Below, piece after piece: positions 41,294-50,503 of a stretch of 59,372 bases of DNA. The translations under genes and the position numbers were made by a program. Source of the DNA: Verrucomicrobiota bacterium (GTDB taxonomy: Bacteria > Verrucomicrobiota > Verrucomicrobiia > Opitutales > UBA2995); assembly GCA_027622555.1 (NCBI GenBank), contig JAQBYJ010000027.1, positions 1 through 59,372 of the forward strand, given 5' to 3'. The number at the start of each line of letters is the position of its first letter. The first letter of the stretch is position 1. Under the pieces are notes generated by a model, which was not told the DNA's origin, ran no database searches, and worked only from the letters and a program-made list of their open reading frames with translations.

Positions 41294-42766
41294 ATGAAAG
41301 GATTTCAGAACAATTTCATTCTTCTTTTCTCTCTGATTTCTCCGCTCTTTGTTTCAGCCACAGATAAAATGGATGGAACGTCACGTTCCCCCAACGTGCT
41401 CTTCATTTCAGTTGACGACATGAACGACTGGGTAGGTTGCCTCGGCTCTGACCGCGTTCCAACGCCCAACATCGATGCACTTGCCGCTCGGGGCTTGCTG
41501 TTCACCAACGCGCACGCCGCAAGTCCGGTCTGTGCGCCAAGCAGAGCTGCAATCCTCACCGGGAAACGAGCCTCGACTACCGGCCTATACAACAACGGCC
41601 ACTGGTGGCGTCCCGCCTATCCGGATCTGGTGACGCTTCCTCAGTATTTTAAAAGCCACGGCTACACATCCGCAGGCGGAGGAAAAGTTCATCACCACAC
41701 GGATGGTTTTAATCCACCCGACCAATGGGATGAATATTTTAATCTCATTCGGGACCAGGATCTGATTGTCGATTACTTTAAAAAACGTGGAGAGGATCGC
41801 CGCTTTCTGACAACCATGCCCCGACACCCAAACAACTCACTCGACTGGGGACCAATGGAAGTGGATGACATGGAGATGGGCGACGGTCAAACCGTGAAAT
41901 GGGCGAGCGAATTCCTGTCCCTAAAACACCAAAAACCCTTTTTCCTCGCGGTTGGTCTGTTTCAACCACATCTCCCTTTTTACGCTCCCAAAAAGTATTT
42001 CGATCAGTTGCCCAAAGATAAAGTGGAAGTACCCATTAATAAAGAGGGCGACCTCGACGACATTCCGGAAGGAGGCCAAAAGATGGCTGAGTATCGTCGC
42101 GGCGGTCTTCGAATGATCGAAGAACACGACGATCTACAACACACGGTGCAATCCTACCTGGCAGGTATTGCTCATGCGGATGCATTGATAGGAAACCTTA
42201 TGGCAGCCTTTGACAGGAGCGATTACCGGGACAACACCATCGTCGTTTTCTGGTCGGATCACGGATACGCGTTTGGAGAAAAAGATCATCTCGCAAAAAG
42301 CACGCTTTGGGAAAGATCAACCCATGTGCCATTCATCATGATTGTTCCGGATGTCACTCAAGCTGGCTCAAAAACCGAAACACCAGTCGACCTCACTTGC
42401 CTCTACCCCACCCTCACAAGCCTATGCGGTTTGCCTGTTCCAAAAGATTTAGACGGTATCGATATAACGCCTGTGCTCAAAGATCCGCAAATCGCTTGGA
42501 CGCACCCGGCGATCTCTGATTTTTTAAAAGGAAATACAACCATCCGAACAAAAGACTGGCGTTACATCCGTTACGCCGAGGGACGTGAAGGCGAAGAACT
42601 CTACGACCGCATAAGCGACCCCAACGAATGGACCAACCTGATCGCTTCACATAGAGAGCTGACTAAAAACTTTACATCCTGGTTGCCGAACAGTTATGCG
42701 GAGGAAGTGCCGTCAAAAGGAGCTTACCATTTCGACCAGGTAAATTACTCCTGGACCCGGAAATAG
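41294..42766 (+). CDS. Secreted S1 sulfatase, iduronate-2-sulfatase-like
   Basis: A 490-residue protein with a signal peptide (NNFILLFSLISPLFVSA). NVLFISVDDMNDWVGCLG holds the metal acids, Cys80 in CAPSRAAILTG is the formylglycine site, and FQPHLPFYAP plus FWSDHGYAFGEKDHLAKSTLWE complete the active site. It is closely similar to the sulfatase at 33557, including the palindrome-encoded DGTSRSPN segment. Since the repeat directly precedes the ATG there is no Shine-Dalgarno sequence; initiation may depend on the repeat structure or on coupling. Confidence 0.87.
   Translation: MKGFQNNFILLFSLISPLFVSATDKMDGTSRSPNVLFISVDDMNDWVGCLGSDRVPTPNIDALAARGLLFTNAHAASPVCAPSRAAILTGKRASTTGLYNNGHWWRPAYPDLVTLPQYFKSHGYTSAGGGKVHHHTDGFNPPDQWDEYFNLIRDQDLIVDYFKKRGEDRRFLTTMPRHPNNSLDWGPMEVDDMEMGDGQTVKWASEFLSLKHQKPFFLAVGLFQPHLPFYAPKKYFDQLPKDKVEVPINKEGDLDDIPEGGQKMAEYRRGGLRMIEEHDDLQHTVQSYLAGIAHADALIGNLMAAFDRSDYRDNTIVVFWSDHGYAFGEKDHLAKSTLWERSTHVPFIMIVPDVTQAGSKTETPVDLTCLYPTLTSLCGLPVPKDLDGIDITPVLKDPQIAWTHPAISDFLKGNTTIRTKDWRYIRYAEGREGEELYDRISDPNEWTNLIASHRELTKNFTSWLPNSYAEEVPSKGAYHFDQVNYSWTRK
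41375..41389. repeat. Second copy of the 15-base palindrome in a sulfatase gene
   Basis: GGAACGTCACGTTCC is identical to 33632-33646, with the same GGAT before and CCCAACGT after. It encodes part of DGTSRSPN just after the signal peptide. Confidence 0.6.
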
Positions 42767-42843
42767 TTTTCTAATGGCTGTTAGGTCCTAAACCAAATTC
42801 GAAAGATAATCATTTTAATTAAAAACTGCCTAACTCCAAACAG

Positions 42844-43821
42844 ATGCCCATTACCAAAATCGCGTTCATCGGAGCAGGAGACATCTCCCTCCTCCATGCT
42901 GAAGCCATCGATAAATGTGCGTCAGCAGAGCTGGCCGGTATTTGGTCGATCGATTCCGAATTGAACGCTGATAAAGCGAAGCGATTCGGCTGTACAGTTT
43001 ATGAATCGGTCGAAGCACTGGTTGCCGACAAGAGCGTAGATGCCGTTTTTATTCTGACGAACCTGGAAAGCCACACCCAATATGCAACGCTCGCTATGGA
43101 GGCGGGAAAACACGTGTTGATAGAAAAACCCGTGGCACCAACCATTAGTGAGCTGGAAAAGCTCAAAGCCTGTGCGGAAGAGAATCACCTCATTCTGTGC
43201 CCAGGCCATAATTACATTCATGAGCCATCGCTTCATCGAACAAAGGAACTGCTCGATTCTGGAAAAATAGGGAAGTTGGTAGCCATTTACATTCACTATC
43301 ACATTCATCATCCGGAAATCGTTGCCTGCCGTTATCCAGGTGTGATTCGACACATCCTCACTCATCACAGTTATATTCTTTTATTTCTTGGGGGTGAAAT
43401 GCATGCCCCCGAATCGGTATCAGCCATGAAATCGATCGTGCATTACAACGAATTCAAAGGCGAGGACCTGGCCCTGGTAAACCTCCGACTGAAGTCAGGA
43501 GCGTTGGCTCATTTCTGTGCCGATTTCGCAGCCGATGATAACTCGAGCGAACCGTGGACATTTTCAGTAAAGGTAATCGGCACAGATGGGGCAACGAGCT
43601 TTAGCTATCGTGACTGGGTTGAAAATAAACCAGGTGTGGTCCACTCTCATACCTACTCCGTATACGAATGGCACATCCGCGAAGAAGTTCGGCATTTCGT
43701 AGAAGAATGCGTTCAAAAAGGTTCGAAACCTTTATCGACCATATACGATGCAATCACAGCTCAAAAGATAATCGAAGGCTGTGAAGCTTCGATCACCGAG
43801 CGACGGGAAGTTTCGATTTGA
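42844..43821 (+). CDS. Gfo/Idh/MocA-family oxidoreductase
   Basis: A 325-residue cytoplasmic protein with an N-terminal Rossmann motif IAFIGAGDISLLHAEAI, the EKPVAPTISE motif typical of the family at the catalytic lysine, and a C-terminal alpha/beta domain (GVIRHILTHHSYILL). It should oxidise or epimerise a sugar or inositol-like substrate with NAD(P). As the last gene of the sulfatase/sialidase run it may process a released monosaccharide. Confidence 0.85.
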   Translation: MPITKIAFIGAGDISLLHAEAIDKCASAELAGIWSIDSELNADKAKRFGCTVYESVEALVADKSVDAVFILTNLESHTQYATLAMEAGKHVLIEKPVAPTISELEKLKACAEENHLILCPGHNYIHEPSLHRTKELLDSGKIGKLVAIYIHYHIHHPEIVACRYPGVIRHILTHHSYILLFLGGEMHAPESVSAMKSIVHYNEFKGEDLALVNLRLKSGALAHFCADFAADDNSSEPWTFSVKVIGTDGATSFSYRDWVENKPGVVHSHTYSVYEWHIREEVRHFVEECVQKGSKPLSTIYDAITAQKIIEGCEASITERREVSI

Positions 43822-43866
43822 GGCCATAAACTTTAAATTGGCACTCTCAAATAAGGCACGAAATCT

Positions 43867-44376
43867 TCAACTTTCGTTGGCCTCATACTTTGAGACAAAA
43901 TCCATAATTCGCAATCCGGTATCAATCGTCAGTTTGATTGTCCCGGATTGTTTACCGTCTTCACCTGGAAAAACTTCACAGATAATGATCCGTGACATGT
44001 CTTTTTCCTTGCAGTAGCCATGCCCTTTCAAAGTGCCACCTTTAGCCATCAATTCCGAAAACGAACTAAAGCAGGGTAAAGTAATTTGACCCATTTCATT
44101 CTTAGCTTCAGCAATGAATCTAAGCGGCGCAGGCACTGCGCTAGCATCAACATTTACACGGTAAGTGCCCTGAAAGGAGCCTTCGGTTAAAGTAAGTTCA
44201 CCAATATCCAAATTAACTCGAGTTGAAATGGATCCCAGAAGTACCTTGTTTTCAATCTTTGTAAAAGTTGAGGCTATGATAACCGATGGCTCTTTATCAG
44301 AAACATTCTCAAGTTCAGCTTGAGCGAGTCCTTGCGACAGAAGGAGAGTAAGTAGGAACTGAAGTAAGTATTTCAC
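43867..44376 (-). CDS. Secreted protein of unknown function
   Basis: A 169-residue protein with a clear signal peptide (MKYLLQFLLTLLLSQGLAQA). The mature part is beta-rich with two cysteines (LPCFSS and GYCKEK, about 25 residues apart) that could form a disulfide, plus another in IICEVF. No family was recognised. It points against its neighbours and ends 45 bases from the oxidoreductase stop. Confidence 0.55.
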   Translation of the reverse strand: MKYLLQFLLTLLLSQGLAQAELENVSDKEPSVIIASTFTKIENKVLLGSISTRVNLDIGELTLTEGSFQGTYRVNVDASAVPAPLRFIAEAKNEMGQITLPCFSSFSELMAKGGTLKGHGYCKEKDMSRIIICEVFPGEDGKQSGTIKLTIDTGLRIMDFVSKYEANES

Positions 44377-44593
44377 AGGTTTTCATGATCAGCAATCCTG
44401 GATCAGAAAACTGAGGGCGATAAACATCAGTACTTGGGTTCGAAAAAGCAAGCTCTAGTCTCTCAGATGTAGATTTCCGGAAATCCTGCATGGACCGGGG
44501 ATTCGATCACAAAAGAACGATCCATCTCTACCCGGGGTACTACTGAATATGGATATTGACGAATTTAAATATCCCGGATCAGCTATCCAAATT

Positions 44594-44911
44594 ATGAAAA
44601 AATCATCACTTATCGTTGCGGTTACAGCCTTTATATTAACTGCCTCGGTTGGCTTTTCAGCCACCAAAGCTCAAGAAAAGCAGTTCGCCACAGGCGACCA
44701 GAACAGAGACAAGATCCTTTCAAAAGAAGAGTGGGTTTCAATCAAGCTCGTAAACGGGAAAAAAACTGCTGAGAAAAATAAAAAGGAATTCGACGAAGCA
44801 AAATTTAGCAAGCAAGCGACAAAATCGTTCTCCAAGGCCGACACGGATAGTAACGGAGAATTGAGTGCGGACGAGTTCTTCGCTTCCTTTCCTGTCAGGA
44901 AAAAGAAATAA
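44594..44911 (+). CDS. Small secreted EF-hand protein
   Basis: A 105-residue protein from MKKSSLIVAVTAFILTASVGFSA, a signal peptide. Two EF-hand loops are visible, DQNRDKILSKEE and DTDSNGELSADE, each with Asp/Asn at calcium positions and a closing acidic residue. A calcium-binding secreted role is likely. An earlier start adds a polar stretch before the signal peptide and was rejected. A strong terminator follows. Confidence 0.75.
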   Translation: MKKSSLIVAVTAFILTASVGFSATKAQEKQFATGDQNRDKILSKEEWVSIKLVNGKKTAEKNKKEFDEAKFSKQATKSFSKADTDSNGELSADEFFASFPVRKKK

Positions 44912-44934
44912 GCTCATTGATTAAAAGTATTTCC

Positions 44935-44968
44935 AAGGCTCAGATCCAAGATCTGGGCCTTTTTTTTT
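44935..44968 (+). terminator. Rho-independent terminator after the EF-hand gene
   Basis: AAGGCTCAGATC pairs with GATCTGGGCCTT across a CAA loop, with one G-T pair in a 12-base stem, and the stem runs directly into a stretch of nine T's. It lies 24 bases after the EF-hand stop. Confidence 0.9.
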
Positions 44969-44996
44969 ACCATTCAATCAAAAATCAAAAGCGATA

Positions 44997-46073
44997 ATGC
45001 CTACACTTCCCGCATCAGCGTCACCTTGTTTGATCCGCATCTCGAAAAACTTCGAGCACCTTGCAGATGAAATTATCGTTGACCTGGGAGCGAAGCTGAC
45101 AAAGCGACTCGGAGAAGAATACTTTCTGATTCAGATTCCTGAAAATAAACCCTCATCGGTCGAGAACGCTGCGAGCTATATTCGATGGAAATTACCCATT
45201 CATCACGCGTGGCCTTGCAATCCGGAGAAGATGGATGGATTTATCGAAAAGGCCGCACAATCCTTGTCGAAAAAGTTCGGCGATCGGGATTTTCAAGGCG
45301 TTTATATAGGGCGACTGAATCCCAGTTCAGCAAGCAACTACTACAAATCTTTGGCAACTAACCTTCGAGGTCGGACACTATCGCTGTTAGCCAACGAGCA
45401 GGCAGGAATAAGTGATCCGGAGGATCAGGACCCGGTTCGTGCCAGCCTGTTTTGTTTGCTTGGTAAAGAAGGACTCTATTGCGGGATGATTAGTCCTCGG
45501 GACGCCAACGGATTCTATCCAGGTGGAACCAAATTTATAAGCCAGAGAACACCGCATACGATTAGCCGGGCAGGAGCCAAGATTGCCGAAGCATTGCATT
45601 ACCTCAAACTGCATCAGGAGCTTCCGGAGAAAGGATGCCGTTGGCTGGAATTAGGAGCTTGTCCAGGAGGCATGACTTCGGAGTTACTTGAGCGAGGGTA
45701 TCGAGTGACCGCAGTCGATCGCGCACCGCTTGATCCTAGACTCGACGGCCGGGACAGTCTAAGTTTTATCAAAAAAGATGTGGCAAAATATCAACCTCTT
45801 GGCCGGGTGAATTTCGATGCCATACTTTGTGATATGAATGGCGAGGTGCAGAAAGCCTTGGATCAGGTAATTCGCTTATCCAAGCGCCTTCGGGCGAAAG
45901 GCCTGGTCGTCTTTACTTTGAAAACTCCCGGGGCCACGAGTTATGGCGAAACAAACGATTTGTTTCGCTCGACTATCGCAAGTGCAAATTCCGCGGGTTT
46001 AAAATTAGTCGCCAGCACCCACCTCACCTACAACAGGCATGAATTCACCCTGTTTTTTGAACGTGAAGCCTAA
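44997..46073 (+). CDS. RlmM/FtsJ-like 2'-O-methyltransferase
   Basis: A 358-residue protein with an N-terminal THUMP-like region and a C-terminal Rossmann methyltransferase domain. WLELGACPGGMTSELLERGYRVTAVDRAPLD is the SAM-binding motif, and the Lys (TKFISQRTP), Asp (ILCDMNGE), Lys (VFTLKTPG) and Glu (NRHEFTLFF) reproduce the K-D-K-E tetrad of RrmJ-type enzymes. RlmM methylates C2498 of 23S rRNA; this protein resembles it in size and layout, but the target is inferred. Confidence 0.8.
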   Translation: MPTLPASASPCLIRISKNFEHLADEIIVDLGAKLTKRLGEEYFLIQIPENKPSSVENAASYIRWKLPIHHAWPCNPEKMDGFIEKAAQSLSKKFGDRDFQGVYIGRLNPSSASNYYKSLATNLRGRTLSLLANEQAGISDPEDQDPVRASLFCLLGKEGLYCGMISPRDANGFYPGGTKFISQRTPHTISRAGAKIAEALHYLKLHQELPEKGCRWLELGACPGGMTSELLERGYRVTAVDRAPLDPRLDGRDSLSFIKKDVAKYQPLGRVNFDAILCDMNGEVQKALDQVIRLSKRLRAKGLVVFTLKTPGATSYGETNDLFRSTIASANSAGLKLVASTHLTYNRHEFTLFFEREA

Positions 46074-46145
46074 GGCCGAATCATTTATTTAAAAACGAAG
46101 GTTTTTTGCTTTCCTGTGTGAATGGAGTTCGGTTTGCTAAAAACC

Positions 46146-47270
46146 ATGTCAAATCTACCCCAATTCCCAGATCGCCGTCAGTTTCTTAAAACCATCGCAG
46201 CTAGTGGAATAGCCGCTGCAGCCAGTCCGTTGACCGGATTTGCAGCCCACCACAAAAACGCCGGAGTCAAGCTTGGTTACGACAACTTTGCGGTTCGGGC
46301 AATGAATTGGATGGTCGAAGATCATCTGAAATATTCAGAGAAGCTGGGAATCGATTCCTTATTCATGTCGGACCTCGATCACTTTAAGAGCCTCGATATG
46401 CCATACCTTCGCGATGTCCGGAAGAAAGCCGCAGACAAAGGACTCGATATCCATGTCGGCACCTGGAGCATTTGCCCGACCTCAACCACCTTCAAAGACA
46501 AATGGGGAACTGCGGAAGAACATTTGCGTCTTTCGATTCGCGTCGCCGAGGCAACCGGTTCCCCCGTTATCCGTGTTATTCTTGGAAACAGGGACGACCG
46601 TATGACGAAAGGTGGAATTATGGCACGCATCAAAGACACCGCCAAAGTTTGCCGTGCCTGTCGTACCCAAGCCCTGGATGCGGGAATAAAAATTGCCATC
46701 GAAAATCACGCCGGCGATATGCAGGCGGGCGAAGTGGTAACATTGATAGAGGAAGCTGGCGGCTCCGATTACATGGGTGCCAATCTAGATGCGGGTAACG
46801 CTTCCTGGACACTGGAAGATCCACTTGAAAACCTGGAAATTATGGGACCTTATGCGGTAACAACCAGTCTGCGAGATTCTGCCATTTGGACATCGGAGAA
46901 AGGTACCACCGTTCAATGGACAGCAATGGGAAAAGGAGATGTGGATTGGGTAGCTTACTTTAAACGCTTCAAAGAACTCTGCCCGAATGTACCTGTTCAC
47001 ATTGAAACTATCTCTGGTTTCAACAGAGAGATTCCATTTCTGGAAGATGACTTTATGGGAATGTTTCCCGACATGAAAGCAACCACCCTGGCCCGCTATC
47101 TCAAATGGGCAGGGAAAGGAACATACCGCGATCCCTGGAAAGCACCCGAAGGCCCCAATGCCGATAGAGCCGATCACAATATAGATAAAGCAACCCAGGA
47201 TTTCCAAAAGGCCGAAATCGAGGAGAGCATTCGCTACTGCAAGTCCATCGGTCTGGGATTGAAGTCGTAA
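46146..47270 (+). CDS. Tat-exported sugar isomerase/epimerase-like TIM-barrel protein
   Basis: A 374-residue protein from MSNLPQFPDRRQFLKTIAASGIAAAASP, a twin-arginine signal. The barrel shows IAIENHAGDMQ (metal-binding Glu), GANLDAGNASWTL and VPVHIETISGF, as in the xylose-isomerase-like AP-endonuclease-2 family. It probably isomerises or epimerises a keto-sugar. It heads a rightward group with an SDR and a lactonase-like gene. Confidence 0.75.
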   Translation: MSNLPQFPDRRQFLKTIAASGIAAAASPLTGFAAHHKNAGVKLGYDNFAVRAMNWMVEDHLKYSEKLGIDSLFMSDLDHFKSLDMPYLRDVRKKAADKGLDIHVGTWSICPTSTTFKDKWGTAEEHLRLSIRVAEATGSPVIRVILGNRDDRMTKGGIMARIKDTAKVCRACRTQALDAGIKIAIENHAGDMQAGEVVTLIEEAGGSDYMGANLDAGNASWTLEDPLENLEIMGPYAVTTSLRDSAIWTSEKGTTVQWTAMGKGDVDWVAYFKRFKELCPNVPVHIETISGFNREIPFLEDDFMGMFPDMKATTLARYLKWAGKGTYRDPWKAPEGPNADRADHNIDKATQDFQKAEIEESIRYCKSIGLGLKS

Positions 47271-47349
47271 TCCGGGCTATACCTCCTTCATTCGGAGAGA
47301 GTCTCTTTCAATAACCACAAAGGATTAAATCCTAACTCAGATAATATTT

Positions 47350-48111
47350 ATGTCCCTGGCAGTAATCACAGGAGGAGCAACAGGGATTGGAGCAGCGGCC
47401 GTACGAAGGTTTGCCGATGAAGGGTATGATGTTGCGATCTTGGATATTAATAAAGAGGCGAGCATCGAACTCACTAAAGAGTCACATCCTGGAAAGGTCG
47501 CATTTTTCAAGACCGATGTAAGTAATAGAAAATCGATTGACGAAGCGGTAGATCAGGCGGTCAAACAATTCGGCACACCATCCGTACTTTTTGCCAACGC
47601 AGGGATTCAAAGACTTTCAAGTCTTTTTGATCTTAAAGAAGAAGATGTGGATGCCATCATAAACATAAATTTGAAAGGAGCTCTTTACACGGTGGCAGCG
47701 GTGGCCAAACCCATGAAGGATGCTCGCGTAGGAAGTATTATTCTTATGGCATCTGACCAGGTGTTTGCTGGTAAAGAAGGCTCAATTGTTTATGGAGCTA
47801 CAAAAGGTGGAGTTGCACAACTGGCCAAGTCGCTGTCCGTCGAGCTTAGTCCACTGGGTATTCGCGTGAATGCCGTCTGCCCGGCAACGGTGAAGACACC
47901 CATGACGGATAAGATATTTACGGATTTAGGTGAAACGCGCTTTGGTGGCGATACTGCTGCCGCGTGGAAGGCCGAAGCAGACACCATTCCGCTTGGTCGC
48001 ATAGCTGCGCCGGAGGAGATCGCAAATGTAGTTTACTTTTTGAGTCAGCCAGATTCGTCGTTTATGACCGGTGCCCTCATTCCAGTTGATGGAGGATACA
48101 CCGCGCAGTAA
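47350..48111 (+). CDS. Short-chain dehydrogenase/reductase
   Basis: A 253-residue classical SDR with TGGATGIGAAAVRRF for cofactor, NAGIQ, the catalytic Ser in SIILMASDQ, and YGATKGG (YxxxK). The ending FLSQPDSSFMTGALIPVDGGYTAQ is typical. An Asp after the second strand (ILDIN) suggests NAD rather than NADP. Context with a lactonase suggests oxidation of an aldose, possibly L-fucose-like, to a lactone. Confidence 0.88.
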   Translation: MSLAVITGGATGIGAAAVRRFADEGYDVAILDINKEASIELTKESHPGKVAFFKTDVSNRKSIDEAVDQAVKQFGTPSVLFANAGIQRLSSLFDLKEEDVDAIININLKGALYTVAAVAKPMKDARVGSIILMASDQVFAGKEGSIVYGATKGGVAQLAKSLSVELSPLGIRVNAVCPATVKTPMTDKIFTDLGETRFGGDTAAAWKAEADTIPLGRIAAPEEIANVVYFLSQPDSSFMTGALIPVDGGYTAQ

Positions 48112-48176
48112 CGGCAGTTAGTTTTTACTTATGGAGCAGTCGTCCAGTATTTCAATAATCCTAACACTAACACGAA

Positions 48177-49070
48177 ATGAAGATAATTGATGCACACCAT
48201 CACTTTTGGAGTGTAAAAAGCGGCAACTACACTTGGCTGGAAAATCGAGATCAGGAAATGTTGTGGGGGGTTCCGCCTGACCTACCAAGGGAATATCTTC
48301 CAGCGAATTTAATCACGGACACCGAACAACTCGAGCTTGTGAAATCTGTACACGTTCAGTGTGGATACGATCCTGCCCACTCAGCGAATGAATCGAAGTG
48401 GCTTCAGAGTTTGGCGGATACGCCTGGTTCACAAGGATATCCACATGCAATTGTCGGCTTTGCAGATTTTTCATCCCCGGACATAGATGAAATATTATCT
48501 CAGCACTGCGCATACGAAAACGTCCGCGGAATCCGACAAATCCTAAATAGACATAAGAACGCAAATTGGAATATGGCGGAGCATGATTATTTGAAGGATG
48601 ACACCTGGCGTAAGAACTTCAGTCTGCTTCGAAAATATAATCTATCGTTCGACCTGCAAATCTACTATCAGCAGGTGGATGACGCAATATCACTCACTCA
48701 AGACAACCCGGATATTTTATTCATTTTGAACCATGCCGGAATGCCAGCCGATAGAGATACTGAAAACATCAATGGGTGGTACTCGGCACTTCAACGATTG
48801 GCAGCATGCACCAATGTTGTCGCAAAAATTTCCGGACTTGGCATGTGTGATAAGCATTGGACCGTCGATAGCATCCGTCCGTTTGTGCTCAAGGTCATCG
48901 AATCTTTTGGGGCAGACCGTTGCATGTTTGCCAGTAACTTTCCGGTCGATATACTCTTCAGTGACTACCAAACAGTTTGGAATGCCTACGATCAGGTTAC
49001 GGCTGAATTTTCGAATGAGGAACGTGATAAGCTTTTCCATGACAATGCGGAAAAGTACTATCGGATATGA
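48177..49070 (+). CDS. Amidohydrolase-superfamily lactonase (L-fuconolactonase-like)
   Basis: A 297-residue protein with the metal-binding DAHHHFW start, GIRQILNRH, ILNHAGMP and CMFASNFPVD motifs of the COG3618 group, which includes L-fucono- and L-rhamnono-lactonases. It would open the sugar lactone formed by the preceding SDR. It lies 65 bases after the SDR and faces the convergent sulfatase. Confidence 0.8.
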   Translation: MKIIDAHHHFWSVKSGNYTWLENRDQEMLWGVPPDLPREYLPANLITDTEQLELVKSVHVQCGYDPAHSANESKWLQSLADTPGSQGYPHAIVGFADFSSPDIDEILSQHCAYENVRGIRQILNRHKNANWNMAEHDYLKDDTWRKNFSLLRKYNLSFDLQIYYQQVDDAISLTQDNPDILFILNHAGMPADRDTENINGWYSALQRLAACTNVVAKISGLGMCDKHWTVDSIRPFVLKVIESFGADRCMFASNFPVDILFSDYQTVWNAYDQVTAEFSNEERDKLFHDNAEKYYRI

Positions 49071-49093
49071 TCCGACTACTAAAAGGTTTATAG

Positions 49094-50503
49094 TTAATCA
49101 CCTTCCTCAAACAGGTTCTGGATTCCTGGATAGACCGGGCGTTGCTTGGTTCTCACATCTCCTTTGCCCTCTTCAACCGGAGGAATTAGTTCCAATAGAC
49201 TCTGCAATTTTTCTTTTGCTGTAACAACTGCTGGTTTAGTCGAATTTGAAATATCGGTTTCCTCAAAAAGATCCTCGGTCACATGAATGAGTCGGCCGTC
49301 TCGATAGAGCTTGTAGTCTCTGGTGCGCACATACTGCCCCGGCATAGGTCCCCAGTATGGCTGGTAATGATTTAGCTGCCACTCCCTGATCTTTCCTTTT
49401 TTTCCATTGAGCTGAGGAAAGAAACTTATCCCGTCAATGGGATCGTCGACTCCCAACTCAACTCCAGCTGCATCGGCCAGGGTCGCATAAAAATCCGTAA
49501 ACTCGATCAGGTCTTTGCTTACGCTACCCTTGGGCGTGTGCCCTTTCCAATAGGCAATAAAAGGAACGTGCGTACCAAAGTCAGTCGTACCGCCCTTGCC
49601 TCCCTTAAACTCCAAATTGTTCCATCTGGAAGTGATACCAGTGCTAGTTCCGTTATCGCCCGTAAATAAAATCATAGTGTCTTCGGCAAGTCCGAGCTTT
49701 TCCACCTTCGCTACGATTTTCCCAACCAGTTTATCCATGTAATTTACCATGGCCACGAAGTTCTTCTTTTTCACCTCGGGCTCCTTAGGGTTTTTCATGG
49801 CATCTTCCAACGACATGTCCCCAATAGAATCCGGTGTTGGGATAAAAATGTCATGAACCAGCACCATAGGGTAATACACAAAAAACGGATCGTCTTTGTT
49901 TCGTTCCATGAAATCGCAGATAAAATCAGTAAACAGGTCGGGTGCATATTTCCCGTGATTGGTTTCGCTGGTTATAGTCACCCCATTGTGCTCGAGAGGT
50001 GCATTCCAATAACGCTCCCCTCCTCCGTCATTTTTCGATTTTCCGGTGGTCACTTGCCAAAGCAGTGACTCGTCGAATCCGGCTTTGATGGGTCGCATCT
50101 TATCAAGAGAATTAGGTGCTCCATGATAGAGACCGTTCAACTGCCACTTACCGGCAATCGCCGTTTTATAACCCGCTTCCTGCATCATATGTCCGAAGGT
50201 TTTTTCTTTAGGATTTAGATAACCGAAATGGGTGTAATTCCTGAAGTTGTATTGCCCCGTCATCAACTTCACCCGGGAAGTTGTACAAATAGGCGTCGAG
50301 TAACAGTGGTCAAACTGAAGACCCACACTGGCTAGCTTGTCGAGATGGGGCGTTTTGTAATCCACCGCGCCATAACTTCCGAAACACTCCCAACTTGCAT
50401 CGTCCGCCATAATCAAAACGACATTGGGCTTTCGATCTGCTCCATTCAGCCAAACGCTGATCAGCATTCCACACACACAGATAACGCGTTTACAAATGTT
50501 CAT
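49094..50503 (-). CDS. Secreted S1 sulfatase with variant CTTSR site
   Basis: A 469-residue protein from MNICKRVICVCGMLISVWLNG, giving a short signal peptide; the longer frame adds a non-exported extension. NVVLIMADDASWECFGSYG gives metal acids, FTGDNGTSTGITS the second metal site, and Cys73 in CTTSRVKLMTG the formylglycine position with Thr in place of Pro. GGTTDFGTHVPFIAYW and the long C-terminus fit an arylsulfatase-A-like subfamily. Its convergence on the SDR-lactonase group suggests desulfation of the same sugar. Confidence 0.82.
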   Translation of the reverse strand: MNICKRVICVCGMLISVWLNGADRKPNVVLIMADDASWECFGSYGAVDYKTPHLDKLASVGLQFDHCYSTPICTTSRVKLMTGQYNFRNYTHFGYLNPKEKTFGHMMQEAGYKTAIAGKWQLNGLYHGAPNSLDKMRPIKAGFDESLLWQVTTGKSKNDGGGERYWNAPLEHNGVTITSETNHGKYAPDLFTDFICDFMERNKDDPFFVYYPMVLVHDIFIPTPDSIGDMSLEDAMKNPKEPEVKKKNFVAMVNYMDKLVGKIVAKVEKLGLAEDTMILFTGDNGTSTGITSRWNNLEFKGGKGGTTDFGTHVPFIAYWKGHTPKGSVSKDLIEFTDFYATLADAAGVELGVDDPIDGISFFPQLNGKKGKIREWQLNHYQPYWGPMPGQYVRTRDYKLYRDGRLIHVTEDLFEETDISNSTKPAVVTAKEKLQSLLELIPPVEEGKGDVRTKQRPVYPGIQNLFEEGD

